The notes under the pieces are model-generated. The model had not been told where the DNA came from, ran no database searches, and worked only from the letters and a program-made list of their open reading frames with translations. Below, one piece after another: positions 1 through 15,036 of a DNA stretch of 64,000 nt (position 1 is its first letter; each line of letters begins with the position of its first letter). A program made the position numbers and the translations under genes. Source of the DNA: Ifrita kowaldi (Eukaryota > Chordata > Aves > Passeriformes > Cinclosomatidae); the NCBI GenBank assembly GCA_013398055.1, contig VZRS01014563.1:511032-575031 (forward strand). The letters are read 5' to 3'.

Positions 1-958
1 TCTCCCAAGACACATTCCCAGTGCCACGTTATCACCTGGAGTGTTGGGATGTTGGAACAGGGATTCACAGCCAGCAGATCACTGCTCCTCACATGCAGGG
101 TACAAGGCAGGCCTGGCAGGGCTGCAGGGCTGCTTCTGCTGCCATCCTTCTCTTTTCTTTTTGTTAGAAATCTTTTGGAAATCCCCTCCTGACTCAGCTT
201 GCATCTTTAGACACTTAAATATTTAAACAGCCACTCCACTTGTTTTGTTCCCTCCACTTGTGGACCTCTTTGTATTTCCTGTCATCTTTAAGTGGCATAT
301 TGATGTCCTTGGAAATCCTAACCATGCTTATGACTGGAAGGGGCCGATGCCTTGTTCTGATGATTCATGGAAGGTGTTAACATGTGCAATCAAAAATAGG
401 GCCCTCAACTAATATATGTTCCAGCTCATTTTAGTTTTGCAGTCTTCAAATTTGAAGTCACTTTTGCCAGGTATTTTCTAAAACACCAGAAATTTAAATG
501 TTGGAGAGAGAAAAAAGTGAAGAAGCAGAAATCAGTTTATTCTTGGTATAGTTTTCTTGTCATATCCTAAATCCTTAAAAATGAGGATTTCTCTGTGTCC
601 AGAGATGGAACCCTGTCACACGCTGAGTTTCTCAGGCTTATAAGCTATTCACTGAAAGTCAAAAGTTTATTGAAGGGGAGCTGCAATGTAAAGTTGTTTC
701 CTCTGAAGTATTATTAACATTTGACAGACACTGATAGATGTTACTAAAACATCTTGGAAGGCAAAGGAATAATTCAGCCAGCAGTTCCACTGATTTTGGT
801 TTTTGATATATCCCCTCATAAAAATAATATCCCTTAGATGGATTTTTTTTTCCAGAATAGAATGCTGTATCTGAAAAAGGGAAGCAAAATATTTCCTGCA
901 GTATTTTCTCATTGATGAAAAGCTTGCAAGAAGGAAAAGGTCACTGCACTAGGATGCA

Positions 959-986
959 ATGAAATAATTAATATGAAATAATTAAT
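959..986. repeat. 14-bp perfect tandem duplication
   Basis: The unit ATGAAATAATTAAT occurs twice head to tail, at 959-972 and 973-986, with no mismatch. The flanks do not continue the repeat. This looks like a recent slippage duplication in AT-rich DNA. No function is implied. Confidence 0.9.
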
Positions 987-1726
987 ACCTAAGACACAAT
1001 AGAGAAGAAATAATGGCTGGGTTCTGCCTGAAATACCCAGTGCTGATTTATGGGTTCCTTTCCTCATGTAAACAGGAAAATTTTAAAGTTGACTTTTGAG
1101 GAAATCCCCAGCTGGTTTTAAATTGTTCCTTATAAAAGCTATTAAGTAAAAAAACTTGATCTCTCTTTTTCCTTTGTATAACATCCTTTTCTAACTCTCA
1201 GTTCTGCTGATGACTTTGGGCAGCTAAAGTTTTTCTATGAGACTCTTCTGAAACTCTTTTTGCACGGGCATTTCCCTCAGCTTCAATCCCTGCTCTCTTT
1301 CTCTTGAATTATTCAGCAGCACAGATAACTTATTGGCATGAATCTGTCACCTTTGTCAGGAGTTTATCTACCTCTTTTCTCAGATAATCCCCTATGACTA
1401 GCTAATCTTTCCTTTTGACTTACATCCCACGAACCTTTGAACCCTTATTTTTTTTTGTTGTTGCTACAGCCCTACCGCTTCAACCTCTGCTGAGAGTCTT
1501 ATATTTATTTCAAGGACCAAAACTGTTCATAAAATGTTAATGGTGTCTATCTTATTTCCCCATAATGCTAAAATAACTGGGATGTTCTGTGGGCTTGTCT
1601 ACCCGAAGAAACCAGTGCTCAGCAAAGCCAGGGATGAATTTACAGCTCCTCACTCCTCTCACAGATGTTTTAAGGGCTCGCTGAGTGGAGGATGAGTTCT
1701 TACACTATTAAACGTGGAGTAAGCCA

Positions 1727-1748
1727 CCGTGAACTTAAATGTTCACGG
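1727..1748. repeat. Short perfect inverted repeat, 8-bp arms
   Basis: CCGTGAAC at 1727-1734 is mirrored by GTTCACGG at 1741-1748 around a 6-base spacer. Each arm contains a CpG, which is uncommon in this otherwise CpG-poor DNA. It could form a small hairpin or be a two-half-site protein target. It could also be chance in 64 kb. Confidence 0.6.
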
Positions 1749-4700
1749 CGTTTTAGAAAGTAGCAACTAGGGCAGAGAAAAACCCATAACAGCTCCCTAC
1801 CTCCTGTAGCAGAGAGGTCCTGTATTCCTGAGCAGCTTCTACCCTGTCTCTAAGAGGGATTTTCTTGTGGTTAGAGTAGCGAGGAACAGAGTTGTGTTCA
1901 GGTACTCCGTGCATCTCCTGTTGGGTAGACACCAAAGCACTCAATATAAAGTGGTTGAAAATTTTCTTTCAATTTAGTGCTTCTTTAAATTGGAAGCTTG
2001 GCTTGCAGAGAGCTAATGTGCATATTAATTAATTCATTCTTCCACTTCCTTTGAAAAAGCTTTTCTTGTGAGGGCAAAAAAGGAAAAGACATCCAGGAAT
2101 ATTTTCATTGTTTTTTGTTGTTGCCCAAAACACTGAGGTTTTTAGCTGCAGCTCAAAATTTCCCATGACAATAGTGTCAAAATTTAAATATTTTTCATTT
2201 TCAGCTGTATTTTTAATTAAAAGGTCACATTTTCCAAACAGCTCAGGCTTTACCATCTCTCTGCCTCTGTTCTCTGTCTGTCATTTGGGATTATAATTCT
2301 TTTCTATCTTTTTTTTTCCTCCAGTCTATTTAGATTATAAAATACCTCTTACTGTGTGTTGATCCAGTGCTGAGCAGAATGGGATCCTGAACTTGGCTGG
2401 GATACAAAGTTGCTACTATAATGCAAATCAATACTAATAAATGAGCATCAACCAACTTTCCTTTTCACCTTTTACATTTCACATGTTTCAGTCAATATGC
2501 TCTTGAAATTATTGCTGGACTTTCTCTACTTTTATATATCTATTTATCACCTAAAATCATCTTTAAGCCCTCACCATGATCAATGTGTCCTAAGAGTACA
2601 GCCTCATAATTATTTTTTGTCCCATGCTGCATCACCTAATACTTCCCTTCTAAAAAGTGTATCACCCATTTACTCGCACATAAGCCTAATTAATTTTGTC
2701 AAATTATTTTTAATTTGTTGGCTTTGCTCCATCACATTTGTTGCCCTTCCTCCCTGATGCTAATAAATTCATTCTCTTCTCAAAATACACCTGCTGCCAA
2801 GTTTACACATGTAATATGAAAAGCACTCCCTAAATCATCCTTGATGGGACCAATCCCATTGCCTCAGCCACCCTTTCAGAATGTAGCCGTTGACTTATTC
2901 CTCGTCACTCAGCAGCTTTTTCGGGAGCCAAATGAACATCTTTCCCCACTTACCAGGTACACTGACTTTGTACATTAACCTTCTGTGTGGTGTGGCTTTT
3001 AAATTTACATAATTTATATCATCTACTTCACCTCTGTCTGCTAATTTGCTCTCATGCCCAGCAATGTCACGCACGTCACCCAGGGGAGCACGGGGGGAGA
3101 AGGGCTGTCCTCGCTGGGTTCAGCTGCACAGCCCCAGGGGTGTCCTGTGGGGCAGCCCTGAGCTCACCTGCACACAGCAAAGGAGAAGGACAGCACTGCA
3201 CCTCCTTAACAGAGAAAACAAACCAAAAAATCCTGAATAGGAGTACCAAATGTGTAGCAAAGGGTTGGCTTTCCCTTGTCTTCAGAGAGGGAGGGAAAGG
3301 GAGGGTTAACAGTGCTGTGATGAATTAAATGAAAGAAACCAGGACGTGACACAAACCATGCTCTGGAGCTGAGCGGACTTTCAAATGGAGTATTTTAAAG
3401 GTAATTTGAGAGGAATTTCCTCGTTGCACTAGCTGCACATTTGTCAAGATGCCACAGCAGGTCGACCTTCCCATGCTGCTGAAGAGATCTGCGCTAGAAG
3501 GGTCTGATATCTCATGAGCTCCTCCAATATCTCAGGTAGTCCTTGAGATTGACAGGTCTTTTTTGCAGCCAGAAAACTAAGCTTGAGCATCTTTATTCTT
3601 TGGTGCTATCAGGTCTGGCCTTCTGAGCTTCTTCCAGCAGAAACAGAGAGTTTTCACAGGGGAAAACTGGAACAAAGATAGGTAGTAATCTTTCTAAAAG
3701 AGAGAATCAATTAATAAAGTCTCCTGGATTTGCTCCAGGTCCAGCTTTGCAGGAGTGTCTTTGGAAGCACTGCCATCTATGAGCAGTCAGGGCTCCCCAG
3801 GCAGCACAAGATCATTCAGTGTGTGAATTATAGACTTCGGCCTTGAGAGTATAAATGATGGTTGGGAACAAGAGGGCAGATACAGAGTTGTAATCATTCC
3901 AGCTTCAAAGTTAACTCAGCCCTATATTGCTTCATTACAGTGCAGGAAATCAGCAAAGAGATCTGATTCATCCTTGATGGAAGTTCCTTGACATGCCCTG
4001 GTTGTTAAAACAGACTTCCTCTAGCACCTTTGTGCTGTTTCAACAGCAAACATTTGAACAGCTCCCACACCACACAGACTTCAGGAAAGCCAAGGGATCT
4101 ATATCATAAACTCATGCTTAGAAAGAGGTGAGTTAAGAAGACAAAATGCCCCAACACACCACAAAAATGCACTCGCCTAATTAGTTCATCAGCCTTTATT
4201 AATAAACTGATACGGTGCTAGACCATAATGCAGAAGGCAACATTTGGTCTGAATTTAGTGATTGATAACTTTTTAGTGGCAACCATTAAAAAGCAACTAG
4301 CTGGATATAGTTGTTCCTGCCTGGAACAAGGTAGAAGTCATTCCAATAGCAGTCCGAAAATTTCTAAAATTTAATACAACGTGAACACCTGCACAGAAAT
4401 TTGCAAGATCAGAGCAAAATCTGCATGCACAGTAAATACAAATCACAAGCAACATAAATATTCTGATAGATCAGTAGACAAGGGGACAGGCTCAGCAATC
4501 ACCCCTAGAAAAGGACTGATATGTGCATGGATATAGATATACTATATAGATACACCTAAGAATGTATTAAAAGTACCGTTTAGTTCCTATAAATCTGGAA
4601 GTGTAGTCAACGATGAGGGGTAATTGTAGTCTACTGACCTGCAGCCCCTGCAGCTACTCACAGAAGCACAGAGCTGATTATTTCTCAGAAATGCTCTCTG

Positions 4701-4888
4701 GGGTTGTAAAATGTATTTTGCTTAATACAGCGATGGTGGAGCTTGGGGTCATGGGGAGAGTGAATAGTGGGCTCTGTAATGAGCCTTAGAAAGAGAAGGG
4801 CTCTCAGAGCTTCATCTCTGCATGTCTGGAGCACAGATCAGTATTTTCTCTCAGTGTGTTTCTGCCCTACTGTCAAACAGAAGCCCGT

Positions 4889-4919
4889 ACACACACACCC
4901 ATGTGCACACACACACACA
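4889..4919. repeat. CA microsatellite, interrupted
   Basis: Two blocks of AC dinucleotides are separated by CCATGTG within a 31-base tract. The interruption suggests an ageing microsatellite. It is probably length-polymorphic only in the second, purer block (about 4906-4919). Confidence 0.85.
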
Positions 4920-7900
4920 AACCAGCTCTCTCTAAAAATCCCTTTAAACACTGGCACTGCCTCTTAAAAATCCCTCCCCTTTGTGAAGAGTCTCACATTG
5001 GGATAATCTCATTATGGGGTATCTCCTTGACAGGTTAATCTTCTCAGTTACCTCCTGAAGATTTTGTCGTCTTTTAATCTGGAATAAAATCAGATAACAT
5101 CTACAGATCAATATCTTCTTTGTAGTCATGTTCCAAAGGCTATGAGAGCTGTTCTTCCATGCAGCTCAAATGCCTCATTAAAGATTTCTCACACTGTAAA
5201 ACCCTTCCAGAGATATCATACCTTCATTCCCTACACACTCAGTATAATGTTCCTTAATTCACTCGAGTGTTTTAATGTCTGTCACAGTGACTGTTCCTTC
5301 CTTAAAGTCAATATATTTCCTTAAAATAAACTTAACAGCTCCTACACATTTTCAACAAGTAGTATATTAATTTGAACAAGCTTTAAGTGAATCATATCAG
5401 AACATTTCTTGTGATGCTCTGTCATATTTACTGCACACTTCAACGTGGATATGGTATCTTCTCATTTGTTAACTTTATGTCTCTGGTGACAGTAAATTAA
5501 AATGATCTGTTGAACTCTGATTTTCTCTTTTTGCCTACACTTCTCAGCATAATTACTTTTCATCATTTTATTGACTTTTTTTCCTCTAGTAGAATGTTTC
5601 ACATATATTAAGATCTTTGAGATTATATTAAGATTGTGAGGTTACCTGTTGAACATTCTTGGCTTTGTGCATACTTTTAATCAAAAAGATTTCTCATGCA
5701 CTCACAGAATGTTTTATTTTCTTTTCTAAACAGTGTGATAAGGGAGTTATATGGGCCAGGAGTTCATAACCATTACCATTCCCAAATGCTGGTTTCTCTG
5801 TTGATGAATTCTACTCACCAAAAAGCAGTGAATAAACGAACTAGATCTTTCCTTCTATGGCAAATATCATAGACAGAAAGAAAGAATAGATAATGTTAGA
5901 AAGACAAATGGAATAAACTTTCCAAAGATATATGAAGAATTAAGACTAGCAGTGAATGAGCGTTCTGCTCAGAAAGGATTAAAAAACCCAAATAATGATT
6001 TGCCATTTCACTCTTTGGTAAGCTTCAGTGATTAAGAGTCTGAAAATATACCTGGACTCAATTTACACAGCAAGGTGTTTATTAGTTTGTCAGATCTCAC
6101 ATAGGCAGAAGCTAATTTACTCATAGGGTATGCTGTAATTATATCACTGAGTAGTTGTTTTAAGGGATCCAGTTTTAATTTCTTCCTCTTTGATATAGTC
6201 ATTTAATTACAACACAGCACGATTGATTAATTGCAAGTACAATATTTTTTTCCTGAGAATTCACCTACAAAGTACAATAGGATATCAGAGAGTGCATGGC
6301 AAAGAGCTGCAGGATTTGGTTTGTGCGGCCAGCAGAGCATACACAGAATATAGTCCTGGTTTTTAGGTAGAAATACAGTGCATGCTGCACAGGTGAGATG
6401 ATTCCGTGTTAAGTTCCCCATTTCCATCTTTATTTAATACATGGGGGGTGGGAATCTTCAGTGTCTCTGTTTGCCCATGTGTCAGAGCTCTCCTAACGGC
6501 CCTGATCCACAGCTCAGTGACTTCCATGAAAGGATTTCTATTGACTTCGGAAGCCTTTGGACTTGGCTGCTTACGAGCTTATCTTTCTTTCTGATCTGTG
6601 AGTTACCTCAAGCCTTTGAGGGCAGCTCAGAGGGGTGATAATTGAATCAGCACGGACTCCTCACCTCTGCTCCCTGCCTGGGCGACACCGGCCTTGCCCA
6701 GAGAGCTGCTGGCAATCAGAACCTGTCAGATGACGCCCAGATTGCCTTGTTACCTTTCTCTCAATAATTTTCCCGGTAAACACAGAGGTTAGAGACAGGC
6801 TAATAGCCAGTGAGACAGTTGGTGTCGGCAGAAAGCTGGTTCAGCAAGGGTTTAAATAGTCAGCTCAGCACAGCAGAGACAACAGGATACAGGCTTTGCA
6901 ACACAAACACAAAACCTGGCTTTTGGGAGCCCTCAGGAATCCACTCAGCCCTGAGTTAGGTCAGAGTCTGTCAGTAACAAGAGTAGGTTGGCCTGTGTGC
7001 AGCCTTGCACTAAGGCTCCAGGATTTCTGGGTGTCTCAGCTGGTGGTGCATCCTGAAACGCACTCCAGGCCCTCGAGAGACCGTTCCATCCGTCCAACCA
7101 CATGAGACTCTGCTTGAGGACGTGGATCACAGTCAGAGCAATTGAGTTGCACGAGTGGGACTCCAGGACACATTCATGGTCATACTGAGGGGGAGACACA
7201 GCTCCGTGCCCTCTCCTGCTGTGCACCTGAGGAAGGAGGACGATGTGGAGTGGCAGTCTGGATCTCAAAAACCTGAATTCTGCCAGAGATCCTTTCGGGT
7301 CTCAGTATCCTATTGAGGATCTCGGCCTCCAAGCCCTACTTTCTCAAGCAATTTACTGCAATGATCAGAAACAAAACAGGAATGTTCCTTACCTCACCAT
7401 GAAAAGGTTGAGCTTTCAATCTAATGAAATTTAATTACAGCATTAACACTGCACAGATACTGATTTTAATTCAGAGCACCAGAGTCATAGGGAGCATCTC
7501 AAGAATTAACTCTGTCCTAACTTACCCTGCTTTATGTGGTAGATTTTCTCTGTAGACGAGAGGGAAATATTCCAGCACTAAATTCACAGGGAAGATGCTG
7601 CTTTGATATATGCCTGAATAGTGCACCCAGCAGGGTTCAAACAGCCTGACATTCAAAATTAATGCTACAAATATGACCCTAAAACCGTCTGGACTTCTAA
7701 AGTAGTGGGCAATTAATTTTTACAGTGGCAACCTGTTTACTCTTACATCAATTTAGTTAGTGCACAACATAAGATACGAGTAAATATCACATGGACAAGC
7801 ACAATGCTCATTGTTGGCTTCAAAGAAATAAAGTTTTTGATGAGCTGCAAAACATTGAAAAAGCCACCTACACATTGCCCACACATACCCATGGCAACAA

Positions 7901-9803
7901 ACATGTATCAACATTGAGCAGAAAAAAGCTGAACCTATCAAAGTTTTAATATTCATCGTCTGACGCTAGTGTGATTGCATTTGCATGTCTTTGTTGCTTT
8001 TTTCCCCCAAGGACAAAATGGGGGCGGGGGGGGAAGTGTAGAAATGAAACAGAAAGTGCTTTGAAGCTTCTGAATGGTTTTGATCATATGTCCAAAACGA
8101 ATCAACAGTTACTTAGTGCAAGTGTGTGCCTGTTATAGGACATTGCCTATGCCCTCTGAAAATAAATCAAGATGGACATTAATCAATATCTGAATGTGCA
8201 CAGAAAAGCAACTGGTGGCACTGTAGCCCTGCCTGTTACCTTCTAGGACAAGTGATCTGCGACCAAATGGACAAAAAGTGTGGTAAATTTAATGCAATTA
8301 AGATTCTTTTTCACTCTCTTGGAAGAGGAAGGTCTTTGCTACTCCTATATCTATTACTTTTCAGTGATAAACCAAAACATCTGGTAAATGATTACCCTAA
8401 ATTGCTATAAACCATAGCATACATTCCTTTCCATACATGTGTATTGGCATTCTTTTCCTGGCATGGGCTCAGATTTATTTCTTGGATGCAGTAAGCTTTA
8501 TATTTCCTTCTGCTTTTTTCATCCTATTTGCCTGGCATTTACCCAACACTCTGGACCTTCTCTTCAAATTGTTTTTGCAGCAGCAGAAAGGGGCTCGACT
8601 TCCAAGAAGCCCAACCCTCCCTGCAAAACACCAAATGATTTCTGCTCAGTGAGATGAGAACATCCAATATCCTGCAGAACCTGTCAGTGTGAATGGGTCT
8701 CAGGGCAACATCCAGAGGGTTATGAGCTTTTGTTGTTGCGTGGTTTTTCTTTTGTAATAGGTTGTGAAATGGGTCTTGACATTGTTTCAGCTGTGACATT
8801 GTAGCTTGAATTGGAACCACTGGCCTATGAGATTCTTCATTAATGTCTGCTCAACAACATCCCTTCCCTGCTCTCCCCTGCACGATTTTATGAACTTGCC
8901 CACCCTGTTTGAGAGAAGGCACAATGTGCAGATGTAGGCAATAAAAGTGATTAGCAGCGTGGAGAGGCTTCTGCTTAAAGGGAGACAGGATCAGAACAGA
9001 CCACGTAACGTGGAGGCAAGAGAAACCCCATGGAAGGGACACAGGGAGACAAACAAAGTCAGGGGGATAAAAAAAAATGCATCTGTTACTAATATTTGCC
9101 CTCTCACTTAATGAAGTCACAATCAATTGATCTGAAAGGCGACAAATTAAAAGCTGATACAAAATAAAAGAAAGCACAGCATGATCCATAGCAGCACTAA
9201 CCAAAATGAAATATCACTGAGGACAAAAGCTAAATTCAATCCAAAACCAGATTAGATATGCAAATAATGTGAAAGCAGATAGTTACACTGCAGAGAAACA
9301 CAATTGATTTTATTCATATCAAGTCAAAATTACTGTGATATAGGTGATAAGTCAACTGCCACTAATAAGGTTTAGAAGAATTTTCCCCAGGATCATTTTC
9401 CTCTGGACTAGGCAGACTAAAGAGCCAATAACTTCTGTGTTCTTCCAGCAATTACAGCCAGGCTTTTCACTGTAGATATATGGTTATGTTGGAGGGTGGA
9501 ACAAAGTTTGCATATATACTCTATATCCAAGACAATGTCTGGAAACAAATAGGACTGTGCACAGTGGAACCAATGAAGCTCCATGCAACTGGCTTAAATC
9601 ACAGCTGCTGTGTGAATTCCCTTTTAATACCCCTTTTTTTTCATCAAGTACAAAAGGATTTTTAATGTCTACTTCTCTGAAGAGCTAAACATCTTGGGGA
9701 AAATATTCCTGACCACTGGTAAGCCTTATCTCAATGGGAATATTAGTTGTCTATTCTCCCTCTTCACCTATAGAAAACTTACAGGATCTTAACAGATTAG
9801 CCA

Positions 9804-9825
9804 ATGGGTATAAAATGGGTATAAA
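9804..9825. repeat. 11-bp perfect tandem duplication
   Basis: ATGGGTATAAA is present twice in direct tandem, at 9804-9814 and 9815-9825. Each copy carries a TATAAA core, so the segment looks TATA-like. No transcript structure around it supports a promoter. Confidence 0.85.
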
Positions 9826-10479
9826 AATATTTTAAAGAGATCAATAACTCAAAATGCACACAAAACACACTGTAATTGCATAAGCACTACAGTGAGAAAC
9901 AGAACAGAAACATTTATATGGGAAGTGCACTCCAGCCCAGCCGCTTACCTCCCCCACACTCCCCCAAAAAATCATTCAGGAACAGCAGATTGCAAAGAGC
10001 AATCACACCAGCCACAGGTTGGCAATCACATCTCCTCCAAACAGCAATCATGGCTCATACTGATGGACAACAACATGTGAGAAACTGTCATTTTGATATT
10101 TAAAATCTGTGGTGTGTAAAACACTGTCAGTCTCAGCTGGTGGGATCCGAGTTACTGGTGAAGATACTACAGAAATAACAGGACCTGAAATGGACCCTAC
10201 AAGTCAAAATGTTTCTTTTTTTTTTTGCAACTTTTCAACATTATTTGTCTATGCCGCAGACTGTACAACTCATTTATTTACCTGGCACTGTATTTCAGTG
10301 AGTAACATTTACTCTTAGGACTTGAAAATTGTATTTTTTCTTCCAACCTCTTCTTACCAAGTATTGGGGACGAAAAGCTGTAATCTTGCCCTAGGGTCTG
10401 AGAGCTGAAAGCAAAGTTGTCTGAGGCCACTTGTGTGGGGAGAAAGGCTGTGTTAGCAGCATCCCCCCTGTCCTGTCCC

Positions 10480-10487
10480 TATATATA
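10480..10487 (+). promoter_or_regulatory. TATA-box-like motif, unproven
   Basis: TATATATA sits in a C/G-rich local context (CCC on the left, GCCC on the right), which makes it stand out from the AT-rich background where such strings are meaningless. About 30 bases downstream there is no clear initiator and no open frame of note. It is reported only as a possible core promoter motif. Confidence 0.15.
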
Positions 10488-13400
10488 GCCCTGCTGTAAT
10501 GGTGGTAATGTGACCGATGATGCTGGAGAGGGATTAAGGGCCTGACCCAGCCAAACTTTATGGTTTCCCAGATGACAGTGAGAAATTACTTCCTGTGTTC
10601 CCAGTGCCAAAGAATGACTTAACTGGAAAAATTGGATTTTCTTCCCTTTTTCTTTCTTTTTTTAAAGACAGACAGAAGGAGAGAGTCCTGATGGTTTTAT
10701 GAGAAGAACAGAACAGCAAAAATCGTAATGGATTGTCCAGCACAAAATGTCCATGGGATGAATGAGGCCCTTAAAACATCATGGCTCGGGCTGACATACT
10801 GCCAGGCTTTTGAGCAGTTTCAGGACTTTGCTTTCAATTTGAACTTTAGATCAATCGCCCCATTGATTTCAAAATTGAATTTCAGAGCATGGGGGACAAT
10901 GTACCCTTTTGATTTCAGAGAGGTTGTTTTTTTTTTTTAAGTGCATAGATAACTTGAGAGACCAAAAGCTCTCCCCTCCAATGACACATGCAGTAGGGTT
11001 TCCTTCTGGAAACTGAGGTGCAATGCTGACAATGAGAAACCAGTAAATTGAATGTGCTCTACTGTACAATACTCAGAAGAAGAAACCTGGTGATTATACA
11101 GAGGATGGGAAAAGAAAGTCCCAGAAATTGTCATGAAACAGAACAAATATATTTAAAAACGGGTGGGGACAACATCAAAAGATGCAGCATATTGTTACAA
11201 CAGCCCAAATTCTGTTATCCTCATCATCTCAGAGAAGTGTGTGAGAACTGACCTGCTATGCCCAGTGATGGAGGAGCTGCAGTCACTGCGTGGATTGACA
11301 AAAGCCTGATTCAGCAATTTGCAGATTTAGAATGGGCTAATGGAAACACCCTGCACTGAGGAAAAGGTGTGACGCCAACTCATTCCAGCTGGAGCTTCTC
11401 CATGAACCTCCACATCCTTTGGAACAGGAACTAAGTGTGCTTCTGCACAGTCCTCTCTAAAACAGGATGGCTCTAAAGCCATCTATTGGGGGACATCGTT
11501 TGCCATGTTTCCTTGTGAAGACTTCAGTTATTTTTGAAGCTAAAAGTGAGGGGTTTTGGACAACAAACACTGAGGAGGACTCAGAGAACCTGCACCTTTT
11601 GTCTGATTTTGGTGTTGGTTAATGATGATGCAGCCCAGCTGACGGGAGCCTCAGCACTGCTTTCAGTGCTGCAGCAGCAGCATAATCCCCGTGATCCGGG
11701 ACAGGAGCCCGTTCCCTCTGCTCCTTCCCCGTGCCACACGTCACCGGCTGTGGGCAATGCCAAGGAAAACCAGCCTCTGGCTTCTCTGCCAGGACAAGCA
11801 CATCTGAGGCATGTGCCAGTCATGCTGCAAAGCCACAGCTGAAACTTCTGCAAAAGTGCCAGCTACAACAGTTGTTGCTTTTGTTTGCATGCTATTGCCA
11901 CTAAGTCAGTCAGCGTCCTTCCGCTGCCACAAACTTGAGCTGATTTGACTCTCCTTTAGAGAAATCAGCAGGAATCCAAACTGTATTTTCATGCTACAAT
12001 CAAAAAATCTGTCTGGGTGGCTTTGCAGGGCCATAGTTTAGTGGTTTTTTGTTTTATTTCTTGGAGATCTACTGACGCAGCCCTGTCCTGAGCAGAGTTT
12101 GCAGTAATTCATGAGTTTCAGGCAAATGTTCAGCGTTTCAATGATGAAGAGCTTTGCTGCTATTGGAGGGAAAGCTGATCTGGAGTGCAGACCCATCTGT
12201 TCCTTAATAACGTTTAGAGGCAATATTCCATTTCTACCTGGAAGGCAAGCCTGGAGACAGAAAATAATCATTTTTTATGAGATATTTAGATAACTATCAG
12301 AGACTCCTGCTTCTTACAATCAGCAGTATCTGCTACTGCTATTCCTCATGCTTTAGTGGTTTGGACTTGTGACAGAAAATTCATCTTTGGGAGGATACAT
12401 CTGTGAGTGCCACAGCATCTAAGATTGATCAACTTCTGTTATTGCTTTGTTGTGTTCAGTTCTTTTTCTGGATGTATATCTAGTCAGAGAGATAGGCGGT
12501 CAATTTTCTCCTTTTTTTTTAGACCACTGATTACTTCCTGCTCTTAGGGCATAAAAAGATGATGATAATTTACAAGGACTTTGGACATGACCCAGAATTT
12601 GTATTGGAGAAGATGGTGGAGTGTCTGCAAGTATTCACTGGAGGTCCCCTGGAAGAAAAGTGGGCTGCCAACTCTGCAGAGTTTTTTGCATAGTAAATCC
12701 AAATTCTCTGATTCTAAATAAGTATGAAGCTCATTCCACTGAATGACAGGGATGGAAAAGTAATCACTGCTAGAAAGGGAAAAGATAAAATCCCGTTGCT
12801 CTATGGTGCCTTTCATGAGAGGATTTTACTCATGTTAATGAGGCCCTGAAACATAATAGCAATATTGAATTTCTTATGGAGGATGGATTCAGGTTTTTCA
12901 GAGATGTGCGGCAGAAAGTCAGAGCGCTGAGGGCAAAAGTGGAGCTTGGGTAACAGTTTGGCAGCCCAGACTTGTGGTCTTTTAAACTAGCCATTAAATC
13001 ACCATGATTTAAGGGAAGGAAAAGAGCAGCTTCCCAGGGCTCCACGGCAATGCTGTGCATTCCTGCCTCCCCTCTGCTCTGAGGACTGGGCAAAAGGAGT
13101 GGGGAAAAGGCCATGACTGGTCAACCTCACTCCAATTAATCTTCTGGAGGGGCTGAGAAGTCTGATTCGTTTTAGGATCTCTGCTCCACAGCACATCAGG
13201 AGCAGGCAGCTCCATCCAGGACAGTCACCAGAATTAACACTGGAAATTAACCCCAGCCACCAGAATTAGCACACACAGGAAAGATATTCTGGGCTGGCTG
13301 GGGTGAGGTTTTGTGAGTCCTTCTGGCACAAATCAGTGCCAAAGGGGATGGAGGCTCCTGGGAACTCCAGTCCTCAGCCATCCTCTGAGCTGGGCTGATT

Positions 13401-15011
13401 TGTTTCCAGCAACATCTTCATTACAGGAAGGTGTATTAACAGTTTATTTGATTTTCCCTTTCCCAAAGCACAGTTAGCTGAGGAACACTGCAAAGTGTAA
13501 TTGCTTGTGCCAATATCTCCTCTGCCTGCAGATTTCACTCACGCAGCTCATTCTTCTCTCCCTTCTCCTTCTCCTCCCCAGCTGACAGTGCCAGGATGCC
13601 CTTGCTGCACTCTACAAACAGTATGAGCCTAATTATGGATTTTTTTCAGACTGGATCTTAGTGAGTTTAAGTGGAAAACAAAATATTTAGCTTCTAGAAA
13701 TTAATGAAGACAGCAGAGCACGCATCCGTTGTACGTCAATTAGCAACATATGGTGAAAGGCTTGCAAAATAATCAAATTATCTAACAATAAAGAAATGAA
13801 ATAATGCAGTGATTTCTCCCTCTTAGTAGCTAAATATGTTACATGATGTTTCTTTCACAGATTTTCCAAGCAGATTGTGGAACACCTGCAAGCACGTAGG
13901 TATTGCTTTATCAGGGCGAGCAGCAGGTAGGTTTTCTATATAAACCATTGTAGCTTGATTTCTTTTGGACAGTTAGAACTGTATTAAAAAAAAAAATATG
14001 TCAGACAGCTTGAAGGTTTTTGGTGGGGTTTTTTATTAGATTTTTTTCGTTGTTTTTGGTAGTTTTGGTTGGTTGGGTATTTTTCTAAAAAAAAAAATTA
14101 TAGAGAAGACGGTAGAAGAGTTTTCTTAAAAACTTCAACCTTTCCACCTATTTTTTCTGTGCACCAACCAAGCATGGGGGTTTTGTGTGCACAGGAGCAG
14201 CAAAGGGAAATGGGAAGGAGCTGGGGCGCACTTGCCTGTGGCAGCCCCTCTGCTCTTGCAAGCAAGCTCTGCTTCCCAGGAAACGTGCACGTCTTTCATA
14301 TTCACACATCTGAACCTGGCTCAGGAGCCCTAAAGAGGCAAACTTTTCCACCAACACTTCTGAAAATCTGGCCATTTATTTAAATGTGAGATATAAATTA
14401 GGACTTGTATTGAGATCTGGCTTTAAAGCCTGGCATAACTTTGTTACATGAAACCTTTATGAAGCTCACGCTATGAACTATCTGCACAAAAATCTCCCTA
14501 TTACTACAGATAGCTCTGCTCCTTGTAGATAATATATGTACATCCTCAGATCCTGGTTTTCTAAGGTTATAAATCCACCACTCCGAAGCACAGCAGCAAA
14601 TCCAGTACTTGAAAACACACTTTACTGTTGATGATGATGAAAAATTGTATTCACTGTTTTCGGCAGCAGAACTGCTGCTTGATCCAGTGAGCCCAGATGC
14701 CTAAATTGTAAAGTGAGTTTATTTGCCTGCAGAAAAACCTGCAGTTTGATGCCCAGGGACTGAGCAGAAGGACAGATGGGGATTACTGGGCCACGGAGAT
14801 CAGGAGGAAGAGAAGAAAACTGGAGTAGAAAAGAAGGATGGGGGTGCAAATGGCCATCTTTAGCTGTATTTTTGTGACAGCTCATGGCACGGGGATAAAC
14901 AGTGGGGAGGTGTCACCACGTAGTGCACAAAACCACAAAGTATGAATACAATAAAGGAAGTTTTGCATCTAAACTTTTCAAGGTCTTAAAAGGAAAGAAA
15001 ATGTAGTAGGG

Positions 15012-15036
15012 ATTGCAATTAATCATTGCAATTAAT
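15012..15036. promoter_or_regulatory. Paired ATTGCAATTAAT motifs (possible C/EBP plus homeodomain sites)
   Basis: ATTGCAATTAAT occurs at 15012-15023 and again, identically, at 15025-15036, separated by one C. ATTGCAAT is the palindromic C/EBP-type core and TTAAT/ATTAAT is a homeodomain-type core, by general knowledge of these factor families. A similar pair lies at 34819-34843. A simple slippage duplication explains the pair equally well, so the regulatory reading is inference. Confidence 0.25.

Noticed and set aside
7286..7323. Inverted repeat GAGATCCT/AGGATCTC with a 22-base spacer
   Set aside because: Arms of 8 bp with a long spacer are expected several times by chance in a window of this size.
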